Positions 1 through 8,768 of a stretch of DNA of 64,000 bases are shown here, one piece after another (positions within the stretch are counted from its first letter, which is position 1; each line of letters starts with the position of its first letter). The position numbers were made by a program, and so were the translations under genes. The notes beneath the pieces are model-generated. The model had not been told where the DNA came from, made no database searches, and saw only the letters and a list, made by a program, of their open reading frames with translations. Source of the stretch: Chitinophagaceae bacterium (lineage in GTDB: Bacteria; Bacteroidota; Bacteroidia; Chitinophagales; Chitinophagaceae). Location: assembly GCA_016720585.1 (NCBI GenBank), contig JADKKH010000002.1:186001-250000 (forward strand). Reading direction: 5' to 3'.

Positions 1-2
1 GC

Positions 3-299
3 AAAACCAGTCTTTCCTATACTGATAAAAAATTCAACACGGAAGTCTATGGACAGTTTAACAGTTGGAAAAAAATCAAAGACTATAACCCTGATGGTGA
101 GGATAACGGGCAGTATGCAACGGTGGATGGTATGCCAGCCTGGTTTACTTTCAATTGGAGAGCCAGTTACATTTTTACAAAGAACCTGACAGTACAGGCA
201 GGGATAGAAAATATCGGGGACAGAAATTACCGGTATTTTGCCTCGGGTTTTTCCGCCCCGGGTCGGAATTTTATTATAGCACTCAGAGCTGGTTTATAA
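3..299 (+). CDS. TonB-dependent receptor, C-terminal fragment
   Basis: This is the 3' end of a gene that begins outside the window. About 98 residues are open from the window edge to a TAA at 297-299. The translation has alternating beta-strand character and contains a stretch reading 'VQAGIENIGDRNYRYF' followed by 'GRNFIIALRAGL'. That is the usual last two strands of a TonB-dependent outer membrane receptor ('xNLxDxxY' then a final 'GRxxxxxxxxxx' strand). The ligand cannot be told from this end. A strong terminator follows at 321-352, so the gene closes its transcription unit. Confidence 0.8.
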   Translation, partial: KTSLSYTDKKFNTEVYGQFNSWKKIKDYNPDGEDNGQYATVDGMPAWFTFNWRASYIFTKNLTVQAGIENIGDRNYRYFASGFSAPGRNFIIALRAGL

Positions 300-320
300 A
301 TTTTCCTTCCATATTTCTCT

Positions 321-352
321 AAAGAGGTGAAAGCATTGGCTTTCACCTCTTT
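321..352 (+). terminator. Rho-independent terminator after TonB receptor
   Basis: A perfect 14-bp inverted repeat (321-334 with 339-352) with a 4-base loop ATTG is followed by a T-rich stretch. It lies 22 bases after the receptor stop codon. Confidence 0.85.
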
Positions 353-439
353 ATTTTAAACCGGCCGGGATAAATTTTACAATTCTATGCAGCAATCGTA
401 CTGAAAAATTGTCTAAATTACAGGCAGCCAACGTAAGTT

Positions 440-1021
440 ATGACCGAGGAAGCCATTTTAAAAGGTTGTTTGAGTAATGATGCACCAGCCCAGCGGGAGT
501 TGTACAACCGGTATAGCCCTAAAATGCTGGCTGTTTGCTATCGTTTTGCTCATAACCGGGAAGATGCCGAGGATATGCTGCAGGAGGGCTTTATTAAAGT
601 GTTTTTACAAATACACACTTTTGAGAACCGGGGTGCATTTGAAGGATGGATTAGAAGAATAGTGGTACATACCTGTATCAATATTCTGAAAAAGAATAAG
701 AAGTTCAATGAAAGTGTGGACATTATTCATGCCACGGGGGTGCAGGTAAGAGAAGAAAGTGTGCCGGCCATCATCCAGGCGAAGCAGGTGGTGGAGTGTA
801 TAAGATTACTGCCGATCGGATATAGAACTGTATTGAACCTTTACGCTGTTGAGGGTTACAGTCACCGGGAAATATCCGATATGCTCGATATAGAAGAAAG
901 CACCAGCCGAAGCCAGTATACAAGAGCTAAAGCTATGCTGGAAGATATTTTGATCCGTAAACGAATATTACATAAACCGAAACAACAATCAGAATGGCTT
1001 GCTGCGGTTGGCCAGAGATAA
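440..1021 (+). CDS. ECF-family RNA polymerase sigma factor
   Basis: A 193-residue sigma-70 family protein of the extracytoplasmic-function group. The region-2 signature is visible at about residues 20-85 ('REDAEDMLQEGFIKVF' and 'GWIRRIVVHTCINILKK'). The region-4 helix-turn-helix is near residues 125-165 ('LPIGYRTVLNLYAVEGYSHREISDML'-type, with 'STSRSQYTRAKAML'). The next gene, 32 bases downstream, has a cytoplasmic N-terminus, one membrane helix and a large extracytoplasmic part, the usual Bacteroidota arrangement of a sigma factor with a membrane-bound partner. The regulon is unknown. The C-terminal tail (KRILHKPKQQ...) is rich in basic residues and not conserved in the family. Confidence 0.9.
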   Translation: MTEEAILKGCLSNDAPAQRELYNRYSPKMLAVCYRFAHNREDAEDMLQEGFIKVFLQIHTFENRGAFEGWIRRIVVHTCINILKKNKKFNESVDIIHATGVQVREESVPAIIQAKQVVECIRLLPIGYRTVLNLYAVEGYSHREISDMLDIEESTSRSQYTRAKAMLEDILIRKRILHKPKQQSEWLAAVGQR

Positions 1022-1053
1022 CTTTAAAATTGTACCCAATTTGAGTACTGGTT

Positions 1054-2505
1054 ATGGAAAATAAGTTTATTAACAGGGATTTTGAGGAGTTTGTAAAACA
1101 AAATGCCGACCAATACCGGATGTTCCCTTCTGAAAAGGTGTGGAACAACATTCATCATTCACTCCATACCCGGAGAAGATGGTATGGTATTGGCCTAACC
1201 TTATTACTAATTTCTACAGCCGCTGTAACCGGGATAATGCTGAGTAACGCCGGAAAAAAACAACCATTAGCAAATTCATCGGCTAACCATAAAACCCTTA
1301 AACCCACCCCCGAAATTAAAATTCCTGAAATAATTATTGTACAAACGAAACCTGTAAATGACAAGATTTCATTTGTAACTACCCCGGAGAAATTCCAGAA
1401 AAACCTCTTTTCGGCGAGTGCCACCTACCCTCTTAAAGAGGATGAAATAGTTAATAGTGCCGGGGACCCATCACTAAATTACCCGGAACCGGTTACCCTT
1501 TCTTCAATAACGATTCGTCCGGGATCTGTTTCCAAATCAGTGGCTGTATCCTATAGTAAACAAAATAACATGCAGGTTAAACCTGTTCAAAATTATCAAG
1601 CATCCCCTAAGGCAAAGAATTCGAATAATCCGACTTCCCCAAATACGAGCCTTGTTGAAACGAAAAAAATTGAAGCACCTGCCAATACCGATAGAGAAGT
1701 GGGTTTAATTAAAAATGATATTTATCCGCTCACCATTGAAAGCATTGTAAATTCTTATAAACATATCCGTCAAAGAAAAAAATTATCCTGGCAGGTTTAT
1801 TTTACACCTACTGTAAGTTATCGCCGGTTGAAAGAAAATAAAGGATTCCTGGATGGAACCCGTCCTTATACATCTTCTGTTACCAATAACTCCTTTAGTG
1901 ATATCAACAGCATTGTTACACACAAACCTGATATTGGCCTGCAATTAGGATTTACAACCGGTTACCCGCTTTCAAAAAAGATCAGGATTACAGGTGGTTT
2001 GCAATTCACCGTAAGCAAATATGATATACTGGCCTTTACCTACCCCAGCGAAGTGGTTACTATAGCCCTAAGTACTTCTGCCGGAGGAAGCAATTCCGTT
2101 TCGACCTATACCAATTACCGGAATTCAGGAGGCTCATCGCATGCTAACTGGCTACGCAATTTGTATATATCAGCTTCAGCACCGGTTGGACTTGAATTTA
2201 AGATTGCCGGAAATAAAAAATCTTATTTCGGAGTCAGTGGCACGGTTCAACCCACTTTTAATCTGAGTAACCGGGCCTATCTTATTTCAACGGACTATAA
2301 GAATTATGCTGAAGTACCCTCGCTGGTTCGCAAATGGAATATTAATACAGGATTTGAAATATTTGCCGGGTATACAACCGGTAAAATCAACTGGAGAATC
2401 AGTCCCCAGGTACGGTACCAGACGCTTTCCAGTTTCCAGGAAAAATATCCAGTTAAAGAACATCTTTTTGATTTTGGTTTAAAATTGGGCCTGATGCTCA
2501 AATAA
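1054..2505 (+). CDS. Membrane-anchored protein with C-terminal outer-membrane beta-barrel-like domain, partner of the ECF sigma factor
   Basis: A 483-residue protein. Residues 1-42 are cytoplasmic in character and include an 'EKVWNNIHHSL' motif common at the N-terminus of Bacteroidota anti-sigma-like proteins. A single membrane helix follows at about 45-64, then a low-complexity Pro/Lys/Ser/Thr-rich linker to about residue 230. The C-terminal 240 residues show amphipathic strands ('SWQVYFTPTVSYRRL', 'PDIGLQLGFTTGYPL', ending 'LFDFGLKLGLMLK') like an outer-membrane beta-barrel. Co-transcription with the sigma factor at 440-1021 suggests a regulatory or envelope-sensing role; that is inference. 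No zinc-binding anti-sigma (HxxxCxxC) motif is visible. The unit ends at the terminator at 2532-2570. Confidence 0.7.
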   Translation: MENKFINRDFEEFVKQNADQYRMFPSEKVWNNIHHSLHTRRRWYGIGLTLLLISTAAVTGIMLSNAGKKQPLANSSANHKTLKPTPEIKIPEIIIVQTKPVNDKISFVTTPEKFQKNLFSASATYPLKEDEIVNSAGDPSLNYPEPVTLSSITIRPGSVSKSVAVSYSKQNNMQVKPVQNYQASPKAKNSNNPTSPNTSLVETKKIEAPANTDREVGLIKNDIYPLTIESIVNSYKHIRQRKKLSWQVYFTPTVSYRRLKENKGFLDGTRPYTSSVTNNSFSDINSIVTHKPDIGLQLGFTTGYPLSKKIRITGGLQFTVSKYDILAFTYPSEVVTIALSTSAGGSNSVSTYTNYRNSGGSSHANWLRNLYISASAPVGLEFKIAGNKKSYFGVSGTVQPTFNLSNRAYLISTDYKNYAEVPSLVRKWNINTGFEIFAGYTTGKINWRISPQVRYQTLSSFQEKYPVKEHLFDFGLKLGLMLK

Positions 2506-2531
2506 GCCAGTACTAACTGCCTGCTTTGCTT

Positions 2532-2570
2532 AAAAAATCCCGTCCCGTCTAAATAGGACGGGATTTTTTT
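2532..2570 (+). terminator. Rho-independent terminator
   Basis: A perfect 9-bp stem ATCCCGTCC / GGACGGGAT (2537-2545 with 2556-2564) is flanked by an A-run and a T-run that extend the pairing. It could act on either strand; it ends the sigma/barrel unit. Confidence 0.88.
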
Positions 2571-2610
2571 CTCACCCTGTCAATCGGTGTGTTTCCATTA
2601 ATTTTAGGAC

Positions 2611-3195
2611 ATGAAAACATATGTCCTTTTATTATTTTCTTTTACTGTACTGGTACCGGCCTGCAGGCAAAAAAAGAAAGTGGATAATAAAAAATTTATT
2701 TCCGTGCTGTCCCTGATAAAAAAACAGGTGGCTCATGTCGATACTTCATTGTATTCTATTATGAAGGTTGTGTATTATGACAGCCTTCATAGCGATACTA
2801 CATATATTCCACGTGAAGAATTTGAAGTTGCTGCTGCAGATTTTCTGGCGATCCCCGACCTTTCTGATCAAAAAGTCGCCAAACGATATAAAGAAGAGCC
2901 GGCACGGTATGACGAGTTATTGAACCGGGTAATTATTACGTACACTCCCTTAAATCCCGAACGGGAAGAAATTAAAAGCCAGGAGTTGCTGGTAACACCA
3001 AATGTTGCCACGGGTGATAAGGTCAACAATATTATTATTTTGAGAGAAATCAGTGACCGGGACAGTTTTTTGCAGAAAAAAATGCTCTGGCAAATGGATA
3101 GAAGCTTCCAGGTAATCACCACCCGTCAGGAGCCCGGTAAGCCGGAAATTATAATTACAACCAAAGTAAGCTGGAACGAGGAAACTGATCAATGA
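2611..3195 (+). CDS. Hypothetical lipoprotein
   Basis: A 194-residue protein with a type II signal peptide: a hydrophobic stretch after MK and the lipobox 'LVPAC' with Cys18 as the lipidation site, followed by the charged run RQKKKVDNKK. The mature part has no family I recognise. It is rich in charged residues and contains 'YDSLHSDTTYIPREEFEVAA'-like segments, similar in style to many small Bacteroidota periplasmic proteins. Its last codons overlap the start of uvrC by 4 bases (ATGA type), so the two are probably translated together, though no functional link to DNA repair is evident. Confidence 0.7.
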   Translation: MKTYVLLLFSFTVLVPACRQKKKVDNKKFISVLSLIKKQVAHVDTSLYSIMKVVYYDSLHSDTTYIPREEFEVAAADFLAIPDLSDQKVAKRYKEEPARYDELLNRVIITYTPLNPEREEIKSQELLVTPNVATGDKVNNIIILREISDRDSFLQKKMLWQMDRSFQVITTRQEPGKPEIIITTKVSWNEETDQ

Positions 3196-5042
3196 CCGCA
3201 GGAGAATTTCAACATATTGCTGCTACTATCCCCGCGGAGCCGGGTATTTATAAATATTTTGATGAAAGTGATAAACTTCTTTATGTAGGTAAGGCCAAGC
3301 ATTTGCGTAAACGGGTGAGCTCGTATTTTACCAAAACATTTACCAGCTATAAAACACACGAACTGGTACAACGAATTGCCCGCATAGAATTTATGATTGT
3401 TAATTCGGAACAGGATGCCTTTTTACTGGAGAATACCCTGATCAAACAATTTCAGCCCCGCTATAACATAAACCTTAAAGACGATAAGACTTACCCTTTT
3501 ATAGTAATTAAAAAAGAACCTTTTCCCAGGGTATTTCTGACCCGCAAAAAAATAACTGATGGATCCGAATACCTGGGACCTTTTACTTCGGTTAAAAAAG
3601 TGAGTGAATTACTGGAATTTATCAGGCAAACTATTCCTTTGAGAAATTGCAGCCTGAACCTGACTGACAATAATATCAAAAAAGGTAAATTTAAAGTCTG
3701 CCTGGAATATCACCTGGGTAATTGCAAAGGTCCTTGTGAAGGTTTGCAAACGCTAGAAAATTATGATGAAGATCTGGCACAGTTGAAAAATCTGTTACGG
3801 GGCAACCTGGCCCAGGTAATCCGCCATTTTAAAGAACAGATGAAAACGTATGTCGCTTCATTAGCTTTTGAAAAAGCAGAACTGATCAACCAGAAAATTG
3901 AATACCTGAAAAATTACCAGTTCCGTTCAGTAGTGGCAAATGCCCGGGCTGGCAATATGGACGTATTTTCAATCCTTAAAGAAAAGGATATTGCCTATGT
4001 TAATTTCCTGATGATCCGCAATGGGGCTATCATTCAAACTGAAACAACAAAAGTTGAAACGCACCTGGATGAGTCACCGGAAGAAATACTCCTTTTTTCT
4101 ATTGCCCGGTTAAGGGCTACTTTTGGCAGTGACGCCACAGAGATCGTCGTCCCATTTGTAATTGAATATCCCCAAAGTGAAATAAAAATTTCGGTTCCAA
4201 AAGGTGGGGACCGGAAAAAACTACTAGAACTTTCGGAAAAAAATGTTCGTCATTATATTGAAGAATTAAAGAACAAAGAACGTCTACAGCTAAATAGCAC
4301 AAAACCGGATAAACGGATGATGCTGGAGCGATTACAACTGGATTTACAATTAAAAGAATTACCGGTTCATATAGAGTGTTTTGATAATTCCAATTTCCAG
4401 GGAAGTTATCCAGTTTCAGCCATGGTTTGTTTCAGGAATGGAGAGCCCAGCAAAAAAGATTACCGGCATTTTAACGTAAAAACGGTAAAAGGGATCAATG
4501 ATTTTGCCACCATGAAAGAGGCTGTCTTGCGCAGGTATAAAAGACTGAAAGAAGAAGAACAACCCTTTCCCCAGCTGGTTATAATTGATGGCGGGAAGGG
4601 CCAGCTGAGTGCTGCTATCGAAGCTGTACAGGAACTTACGATCCAGGGTCAATTTACGTTGATTGGTTTGGCAAAAAATGAAGAAGAGCTGTTTTTTGCC
4701 GGCGATTCCGCCTCGCTGAAACTTCCCTATACCAGTGAAAGCCTCAAGTTTATCCGGCGGGTAAGGGATGAAGTACATCGCTTCGGAATCGCCTTTCATC
4801 GTCAAAAAAGGAGTAAGGGGACTTTCAAAAATGAACTGGAAGATATCCCCGGAATTGGTAAAACAATAGCTGGTTTGCTTCTAAAGGAATTCAGGTCGGT
4901 AAATAACATCCGGGAGACTATCCGGCAGGGTAAAGGAGCAATAGAAATCGGGAAAATTATCGGGATAAGTAAAGCAAAGTTGGTTGTATCTTATTTTATG
5001 AATGACACTGAGGGGGGTACAAAAAAAATGGGGCCAGAATAG
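3192..5042 (+). CDS. uvrC: Excinuclease ABC subunit C (UvrC)
   Basis: A 616-residue protein, normal for UvrC, the nuclease that makes both incisions in nucleotide excision repair after UvrAB damage recognition. The N-terminal GIY-YIG domain is clear (GIY at residues 18-20, YVG at 31-33, then basic 'KAKHLRKR'). A UvrB-interacting UVR region lies near residues 205-245. The RNase-H-like second nuclease domain follows ('IECFDNSNFQGSYPVSAMV', 'LVIIDGGKGQLSAA', with Asp residues as expected). The C-terminus holds helix-hairpin-helix DNA-binding motifs ('LEDIPGIGKTIAGLLLKEF'). The start ATG at 3192 overlaps the lipoprotein gene by 4 bases. A terminator overlaps the stop. Confidence 0.97.
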   Translation: MTAGEFQHIAATIPAEPGIYKYFDESDKLLYVGKAKHLRKRVSSYFTKTFTSYKTHELVQRIARIEFMIVNSEQDAFLLENTLIKQFQPRYNINLKDDKTYPFIVIKKEPFPRVFLTRKKITDGSEYLGPFTSVKKVSELLEFIRQTIPLRNCSLNLTDNNIKKGKFKVCLEYHLGNCKGPCEGLQTLENYDEDLAQLKNLLRGNLAQVIRHFKEQMKTYVASLAFEKAELINQKIEYLKNYQFRSVVANARAGNMDVFSILKEKDIAYVNFLMIRNGAIIQTETTKVETHLDESPEEILLFSIARLRATFGSDATEIVVPFVIEYPQSEIKISVPKGGDRKKLLELSEKNVRHYIEELKNKERLQLNSTKPDKRMMLERLQLDLQLKELPVHIECFDNSNFQGSYPVSAMVCFRNGEPSKKDYRHFNVKTVKGINDFATMKEAVLRRYKRLKEEEQPFPQLVIIDGGKGQLSAAIEAVQELTIQGQFTLIGLAKNEEELFFAGDSASLKLPYTSESLKFIRRVRDEVHRFGIAFHRQKRSKGTFKNELEDIPGIGKTIAGLLLKEFRSVNNIRETIRQGKGAIEIGKIIGISKAKLVVSYFMNDTEGGTKKMGPE

Positions 5043-5060
5043 AAATTCAGCCCCGTTTTT
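5024..5060 (+). terminator. Terminator overlapping the uvrC stop codon
   Basis: GGGGC (5030-5034) pairs with GCCCC (5050-5054). The stem is extended by an A-run on the left and a run of five T on the right, giving about 11 base pairs including one G-T. The stem starts inside the last codons of uvrC. Confidence 0.7.
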
Positions 5061-5181
5061 AAAATCCAATATCCTATGAAAAACCGAGACGAAAATACAA
5101 CAAAAATCCGATTTCCCTATAGGACTTTTACGATTATTGAAACTTTTTTTAAAGTTTATAATGAAGCACTTAGAAAATAAG

Positions 5182-5203
5182 AAAGCCCCGGTTAAGGGGC
5201 TTT
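5182..5203 (-). terminator. Terminator downstream of gldN
   Basis: An 8-bp perfect stem AAAGCCCC / GGGGCTTT with loop GGTTAA is followed on the minus strand by T-rich sequence. It lies about 30 bases past the gldN stop and closes the gld operon; it is roughly symmetric and may also stop plus-strand read-through from uvrC. Confidence 0.8.
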
Positions 5204-5234
5204 TAATTCATTATTCTAAACAAGTTGATTCGTA

Positions 5235-6260
5235 TTAATACGACCACAGGTCCTGTTCAAAATTGAAGATTTTTTCTTTGATATTATCACCTTCCAAAAG
5301 GCGGAGGATCGGATCATTAATATAATTCCTGATCATCTTATTGGCAGGGTTGTCAAGTGATGATTTAACAATGTAGCTGCTGAACATACGGCTTTCAAAT
5401 AATTCTTCCCAGGTCATTCTGCTTTGCCCCATATTTTTGGAGTTATATACTTCAGCTTTGGCAAGCATCGGACGCAGATCAGGGTAATAAACCCAGAATA
5501 ACGAAGAGGTACCTCTTTCTTTTGTGGTATTCGGGAAATACTCTGTTTTGAGCAGCCCGATTCCTATGATCCGTACAAACATCCTGCTGGACTCCCTGTC
5601 AAAAACCCACTCCTCTTTCAAACGTATTTTGGTAACTGATTTTGCATCAAAACTTGACCTGGTCACATTCCAGCCGATAACCTTGTCAATTTGTTTGGTA
5701 TCGAATATTGGGAAAGTATCCAGTCTGCCAGACGTTAATTGCTGCACATCAGCGATCGCCAGCGGAGTGGTGAATCGGTCATCAGAAAAAGACGTTACTT
5801 CTCCTGATTGGACAGACTTCATGAGCATATTTACAAAAATCTGGCTCCCATTATCATCCACGCCCTCGTACATAAAAATTTTATTCATTTTTTCTCTCAG
5901 ATCAAGCTCTCTCCAGACTTTTTCTGCATAAAGGGCATCATCCCAGCGCAGGTGCTCATACGGTAATGGAGTGCGTTGCGTCAGGTTGCTTTTATCAAAA
6001 GCGTTATCGTTTCTTAAGGATTTTTTAGGACTCTGATCATTACTGGTCGTATCATAAGTAATAGGCATATTAGCCAAAGGATCATACCCAGAGGGAGGTT
6101 GTGTAATATTATTTTGCTGTTGTTCGTTACCCGTAGGATTAGTTGTTGGCTGCGTCGTGTTATCTTTCTTTCTCTTAGGCGTTCGTTGAGCACTTGCATC
6201 CATTACGAGAAAGCCTGCAACAAACAGGCAAAGCCCAAATTTTAATAAATTCATTTTCAT
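5235..6260 (-). CDS. gldN: Type IX secretion / gliding motor protein GldN
   Basis: GldN (PorN) is a periplasmic component of the type IX secretion core that forms ring structures with the lipoprotein GldK. The recommended start at 6260 gives 341 residues beginning MKMNLLKFGLCLF, a clear signal peptide with an AXA-type site ('MDASAQ'). A longer in-frame start at 6314 would overlap gldM by 47 bases and place 18 polar residues before the signal peptide, so it is unlikely. After a Gln/Asn/Pro-rich linker (about residues 25-60) comes the conserved domain with 'DDALYAEKVWRELDLREKMN' and 'EEWVFDRESSRMFVRIIGIG'. It is the last gene of gldK-L-M-N, 7 bases after gldM, and is followed by a terminator. 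Confidence 0.95.
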   Translation of the reverse strand: MKMNLLKFGLCLFVAGFLVMDASAQRTPKRKKDNTTQPTTNPTGNEQQQNNITQPPSGYDPLANMPITYDTTSNDQSPKKSLRNDNAFDKSNLTQRTPLPYEHLRWDDALYAEKVWRELDLREKMNKIFMYEGVDDNGSQIFVNMLMKSVQSGEVTSFSDDRFTTPLAIADVQQLTSGRLDTFPIFDTKQIDKVIGWNVTRSSFDAKSVTKIRLKEEWVFDRESSRMFVRIIGIGLLKTEYFPNTTKERGTSSLFWVYYPDLRPMLAKAEVYNSKNMGQSRMTWEELFESRMFSSYIVKSSLDNPANKMIRNYINDPILRLLEGDNIKEKIFNFEQDLWSY

Positions 6261-6267
6261 ATCACAC

Positions 6268-7803
6268 TTATTTAATATAATAAACGAGTGAAGGAGCCTT
6301 TGTAGTACGTCCATCCGGCCCTTTTACCCTGATATCATCAATTGTTATGGTTCTTCCTGACTGAACATGCTGATTCATAGCACTTCTTACAGCACCCGAA
6401 AAACCAGCTCCCTGGTTAGGAATGGATACAATATCGTCATCCGTATCACAGGTAAACGTAAAGCTTACCACGTCATAGGATAGTTCAAAAGGGAAATTCT
6501 TGATACCAGCACCAACGCCACCCTGGGCTTTAAATGCACCTGCCGGGATATTCTCTCCGCTGGGTTTGCCACCAACATAAGCCTGTGCTTCCGGTATGGT
6601 ACGAACCCTGAATTGGGAAACACCGGCCACTTTATTTTCAATAGAAACTGAAATACGGGCATCGTCAGTAACACTGCTAACCCTTGCTATATATCTTCCC
6701 GGGCCAACTTTTGTAAGACTACCACCACCCCCAACAATAGATGCCTGCACTTTATCATCACCACCACCACTCGCAGCAATGGTTACAGGGTTATCTACCC
6801 CAATATAAAGCACATTCATTTTGTCAAGGGCAATTGAGGCATTGGAGGAACCAACAATATATTCCACAGGGATTTTCCTGGTCTGAGCCTGACCATCCTG
6901 ATCTGTAAAAGAGACCGTTACCTCTATTGTATGCGGACCGACTCCACCAGCTGCAGTTTTATATAAGGCGATTCCTTTTTCATCTAAAGGAACTTTTGTT
7001 CCACCTACAAAAACGTCAGGTAGTTTTTGTTTGCTGAAAGCACCCAAACCAGCTGTAATTTCAATCTCCTGTCCAGGCATTAAATACTTTGAGTTTTGAC
7101 CCACAATAGCTTCAAAGGCATCAAATCTCAGAATTACTTTACCTACCTGCTCATGACAGAAAGTAACAACTTTATTTTCGGAGGTCTTTATGTCATTTTG
7201 AAATTTACTAAGAATAGTCAGCGCCGCTACAGTGGGCACCATGTGAAAATAAGCTTCTTCCCAACTTTTTTTGTTATTGCCTGTTTGTGATTTGGGCTTT
7301 TCAAGATCAACCTGCAATGATTTTTCAAATTCAGTCTTTATGGTATCATTGATACCCAGCACATTCTTTTTATAATCTTCCAGGATCTTATATAATTGCT
7401 TCCCTTTTCCCTCTTTCATCATCATGCGTGTAGCAATATCAAGATTATCTTCCTTGAATGATTTAGTGGGATCTTTTGGATCACCACCGGCTGCTTTCAG
7501 GATATCATCTTTCAAACCCTGAATAAAATTATTGGCCGTAGTGGAAAAATCCATCACTTGTTTAGCCCGTGGCTGCCATAATTCTGCTTTAGGTTTTGTA
7601 GCCGGATCTGCTAATTTATCCGTTAAGGAAGCAAAAATCTGTGTGGTAGAAAGATTTACGGCATTATTGGTTTTCTCCAGGCTATTATTCACGGTTTTAA
7701 AGGCATTCAGGATCTCAGATGACACGTTCAGAGCCAAGAGTGCTGTAAGCACCAGGTACATGATATTGATCATCTTTTGCCGGGGCTCTTTAGGTAAAGA
7801 CAT
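6268..7803 (-). CDS. gldM: Gliding motility / type IX secretion motor protein GldM
   Basis: A 511-residue protein, the usual length. GldM (PorM) has one N-terminal membrane helix that pairs with GldL in the inner membrane to form the proton-driven motor; its long periplasmic part reaches the GldK/N rings. Here the helix is at about residues 13-30 ('NIMYLVLTALLALNVSSEIL'), preceded by the conserved basic start 'SLPKEPRQKM'. The periplasmic portion begins with a helical domain, followed by beta-rich domains containing 'LDKMNVLYIGVDNPVTI', a hallmark of the family. It sits between gldL and gldN in the standard order. Confidence 0.97.
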   Translation of the reverse strand: MSLPKEPRQKMINIMYLVLTALLALNVSSEILNAFKTVNNSLEKTNNAVNLSTTQIFASLTDKLADPATKPKAELWQPRAKQVMDFSTTANNFIQGLKDDILKAAGGDPKDPTKSFKEDNLDIATRMMMKEGKGKQLYKILEDYKKNVLGINDTIKTEFEKSLQVDLEKPKSQTGNNKKSWEEAYFHMVPTVAALTILSKFQNDIKTSENKVVTFCHEQVGKVILRFDAFEAIVGQNSKYLMPGQEIEITAGLGAFSKQKLPDVFVGGTKVPLDEKGIALYKTAAGGVGPHTIEVTVSFTDQDGQAQTRKIPVEYIVGSSNASIALDKMNVLYIGVDNPVTIAASGGGDDKVQASIVGGGGSLTKVGPGRYIARVSSVTDDARISVSIENKVAGVSQFRVRTIPEAQAYVGGKPSGENIPAGAFKAQGGVGAGIKNFPFELSYDVVSFTFTCDTDDDIVSIPNQGAGFSGAVRSAMNQHVQSGRTITIDDIRVKGPDGRTTKAPSLVYYIK

Positions 7804-7878
7804 GACGAATTGTGGTTTTTAATTTAGTAATAGTGACTTTGTGAATCACAGATACGGATTTTTTACCTTCTGGTTGTT

Positions 7879-8652
7879 TTAGTTGCGACCCTGCATGGCT
7901 GTTAACATATTACCATAAATGCCGTTAAGGCGTCCAAGGTTAGTAGCCAGGTGACCGATCTGATCCTGTACTTTCTTGGCATCTTCAGCACTGTTAAGCA
8001 TAGAAGCAGAAGTTTCTGAAAGTTTACCGTAAAAAGAATTCAGGGCTTTCAGGTGATTATTACTTTCCTGCAATTCCAGTTCATAAATTGTATTGAGCGA
8101 AGAAAGATTTTTTGTCAAAACCTGAATCTGCTCATGAAACATTTTAGCTCCATCGGTAGCCTGGTTAAAAGCACCAACAGAAGATGCTGCTGTCATATAA
8201 GCATCTTTTACCTTATCCAGATGACCGGTTACTTCCCTGGTTTTAGCGGCAAAATCGCTGGTAGCTGAAATGGTGTCTGTTATGCCATTCATGCCACCTA
8301 CTGTAGTATTTAATTGTTTGAATCCCTCACCCAAACGCTTCATGGTGTCGGGAGTGATGTCAGATTCCAGTAACATCTTATCCATGGCTCCAAAAGCAGC
8401 TCTTGTTTTGGCGCCGGCTACTGAAAACTGTTCTTCATCATGGGAAGCGTCTTTAATAGCCGGGTAAACGGCATATAAAACACCATAGGTTGCAAAAATT
8501 ATAGTTTCTGTGGAAAGACCTATCCACAACCAGGTATCGGCATCGGGTGCATGGGTAATTTTTCTGAGAGCACCCCAGATTACTAATGCTGCGCCAAAAG
8601 AAACGCCTACGTCTACCCATTTGCTTACTCTTGATGGAATTGCTGCTGCCAT
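7879..8652 (-). CDS. gldL: Gliding motility / type IX secretion motor protein GldL
   Basis: A 257-residue inner-membrane protein with two membrane helices, at about residues 13-29 and 41-63, followed by a long cytoplasmic helical tail with coiled-coil character. GldL with GldM is the proton-motive-force-powered rotary motor of the T9SS and gliding. The second helix carries a glutamate at residue 49 ('GLSTETIIFATYG'), the position of the essential membrane glutamate known in GldL. The start at 8652 gives the expected conserved N-terminus ending in 'KWVDVGVSFGAALVIWGAL'. It lies between gldK and gldM, 75 bases upstream of gldM. Confidence 0.97.
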   Translation of the reverse strand: MAAAIPSRVSKWVDVGVSFGAALVIWGALRKITHAPDADTWLWIGLSTETIIFATYGVLYAVYPAIKDASHDEEQFSVAGAKTRAAFGAMDKMLLESDITPDTMKRLGEGFKQLNTTVGGMNGITDTISATSDFAAKTREVTGHLDKVKDAYMTAASSVGAFNQATDGAKMFHEQIQVLTKNLSSLNTIYELELQESNNHLKALNSFYGKLSETSASMLNSAEDAKKVQDQIGHLATNLGRLNGIYGNMLTAMQGRN

Positions 8653-8701
8653 AATTGGATCTTTTAAAAGGTTTTAATTTGATATTATTTTATGAAAGGG
8701 G

Positions 8702-8738
8702 AAAAAAGAGAGGACAGGATTTCTGACTACCCGTCCTC
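8702..8738 (-). terminator. Terminator-like hairpin between gldK and gldL (possible attenuator)
   Basis: On the minus strand, GAGGAC pairs with GTCCTC (8733-8738 with 8710-8715); after one mismatch two more G-C pairs follow. The sequence after the stem is TCTTTTTT (8702-8709), as in an intrinsic terminator. It lies inside the gldK-gldL gap (8653-8768), so it could partly stop transcription or stabilise the gldK message. Confidence 0.45.
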
Positions 8739-8768
8739 CCGAAGATCTTTATTTACAAATGAATTAAT

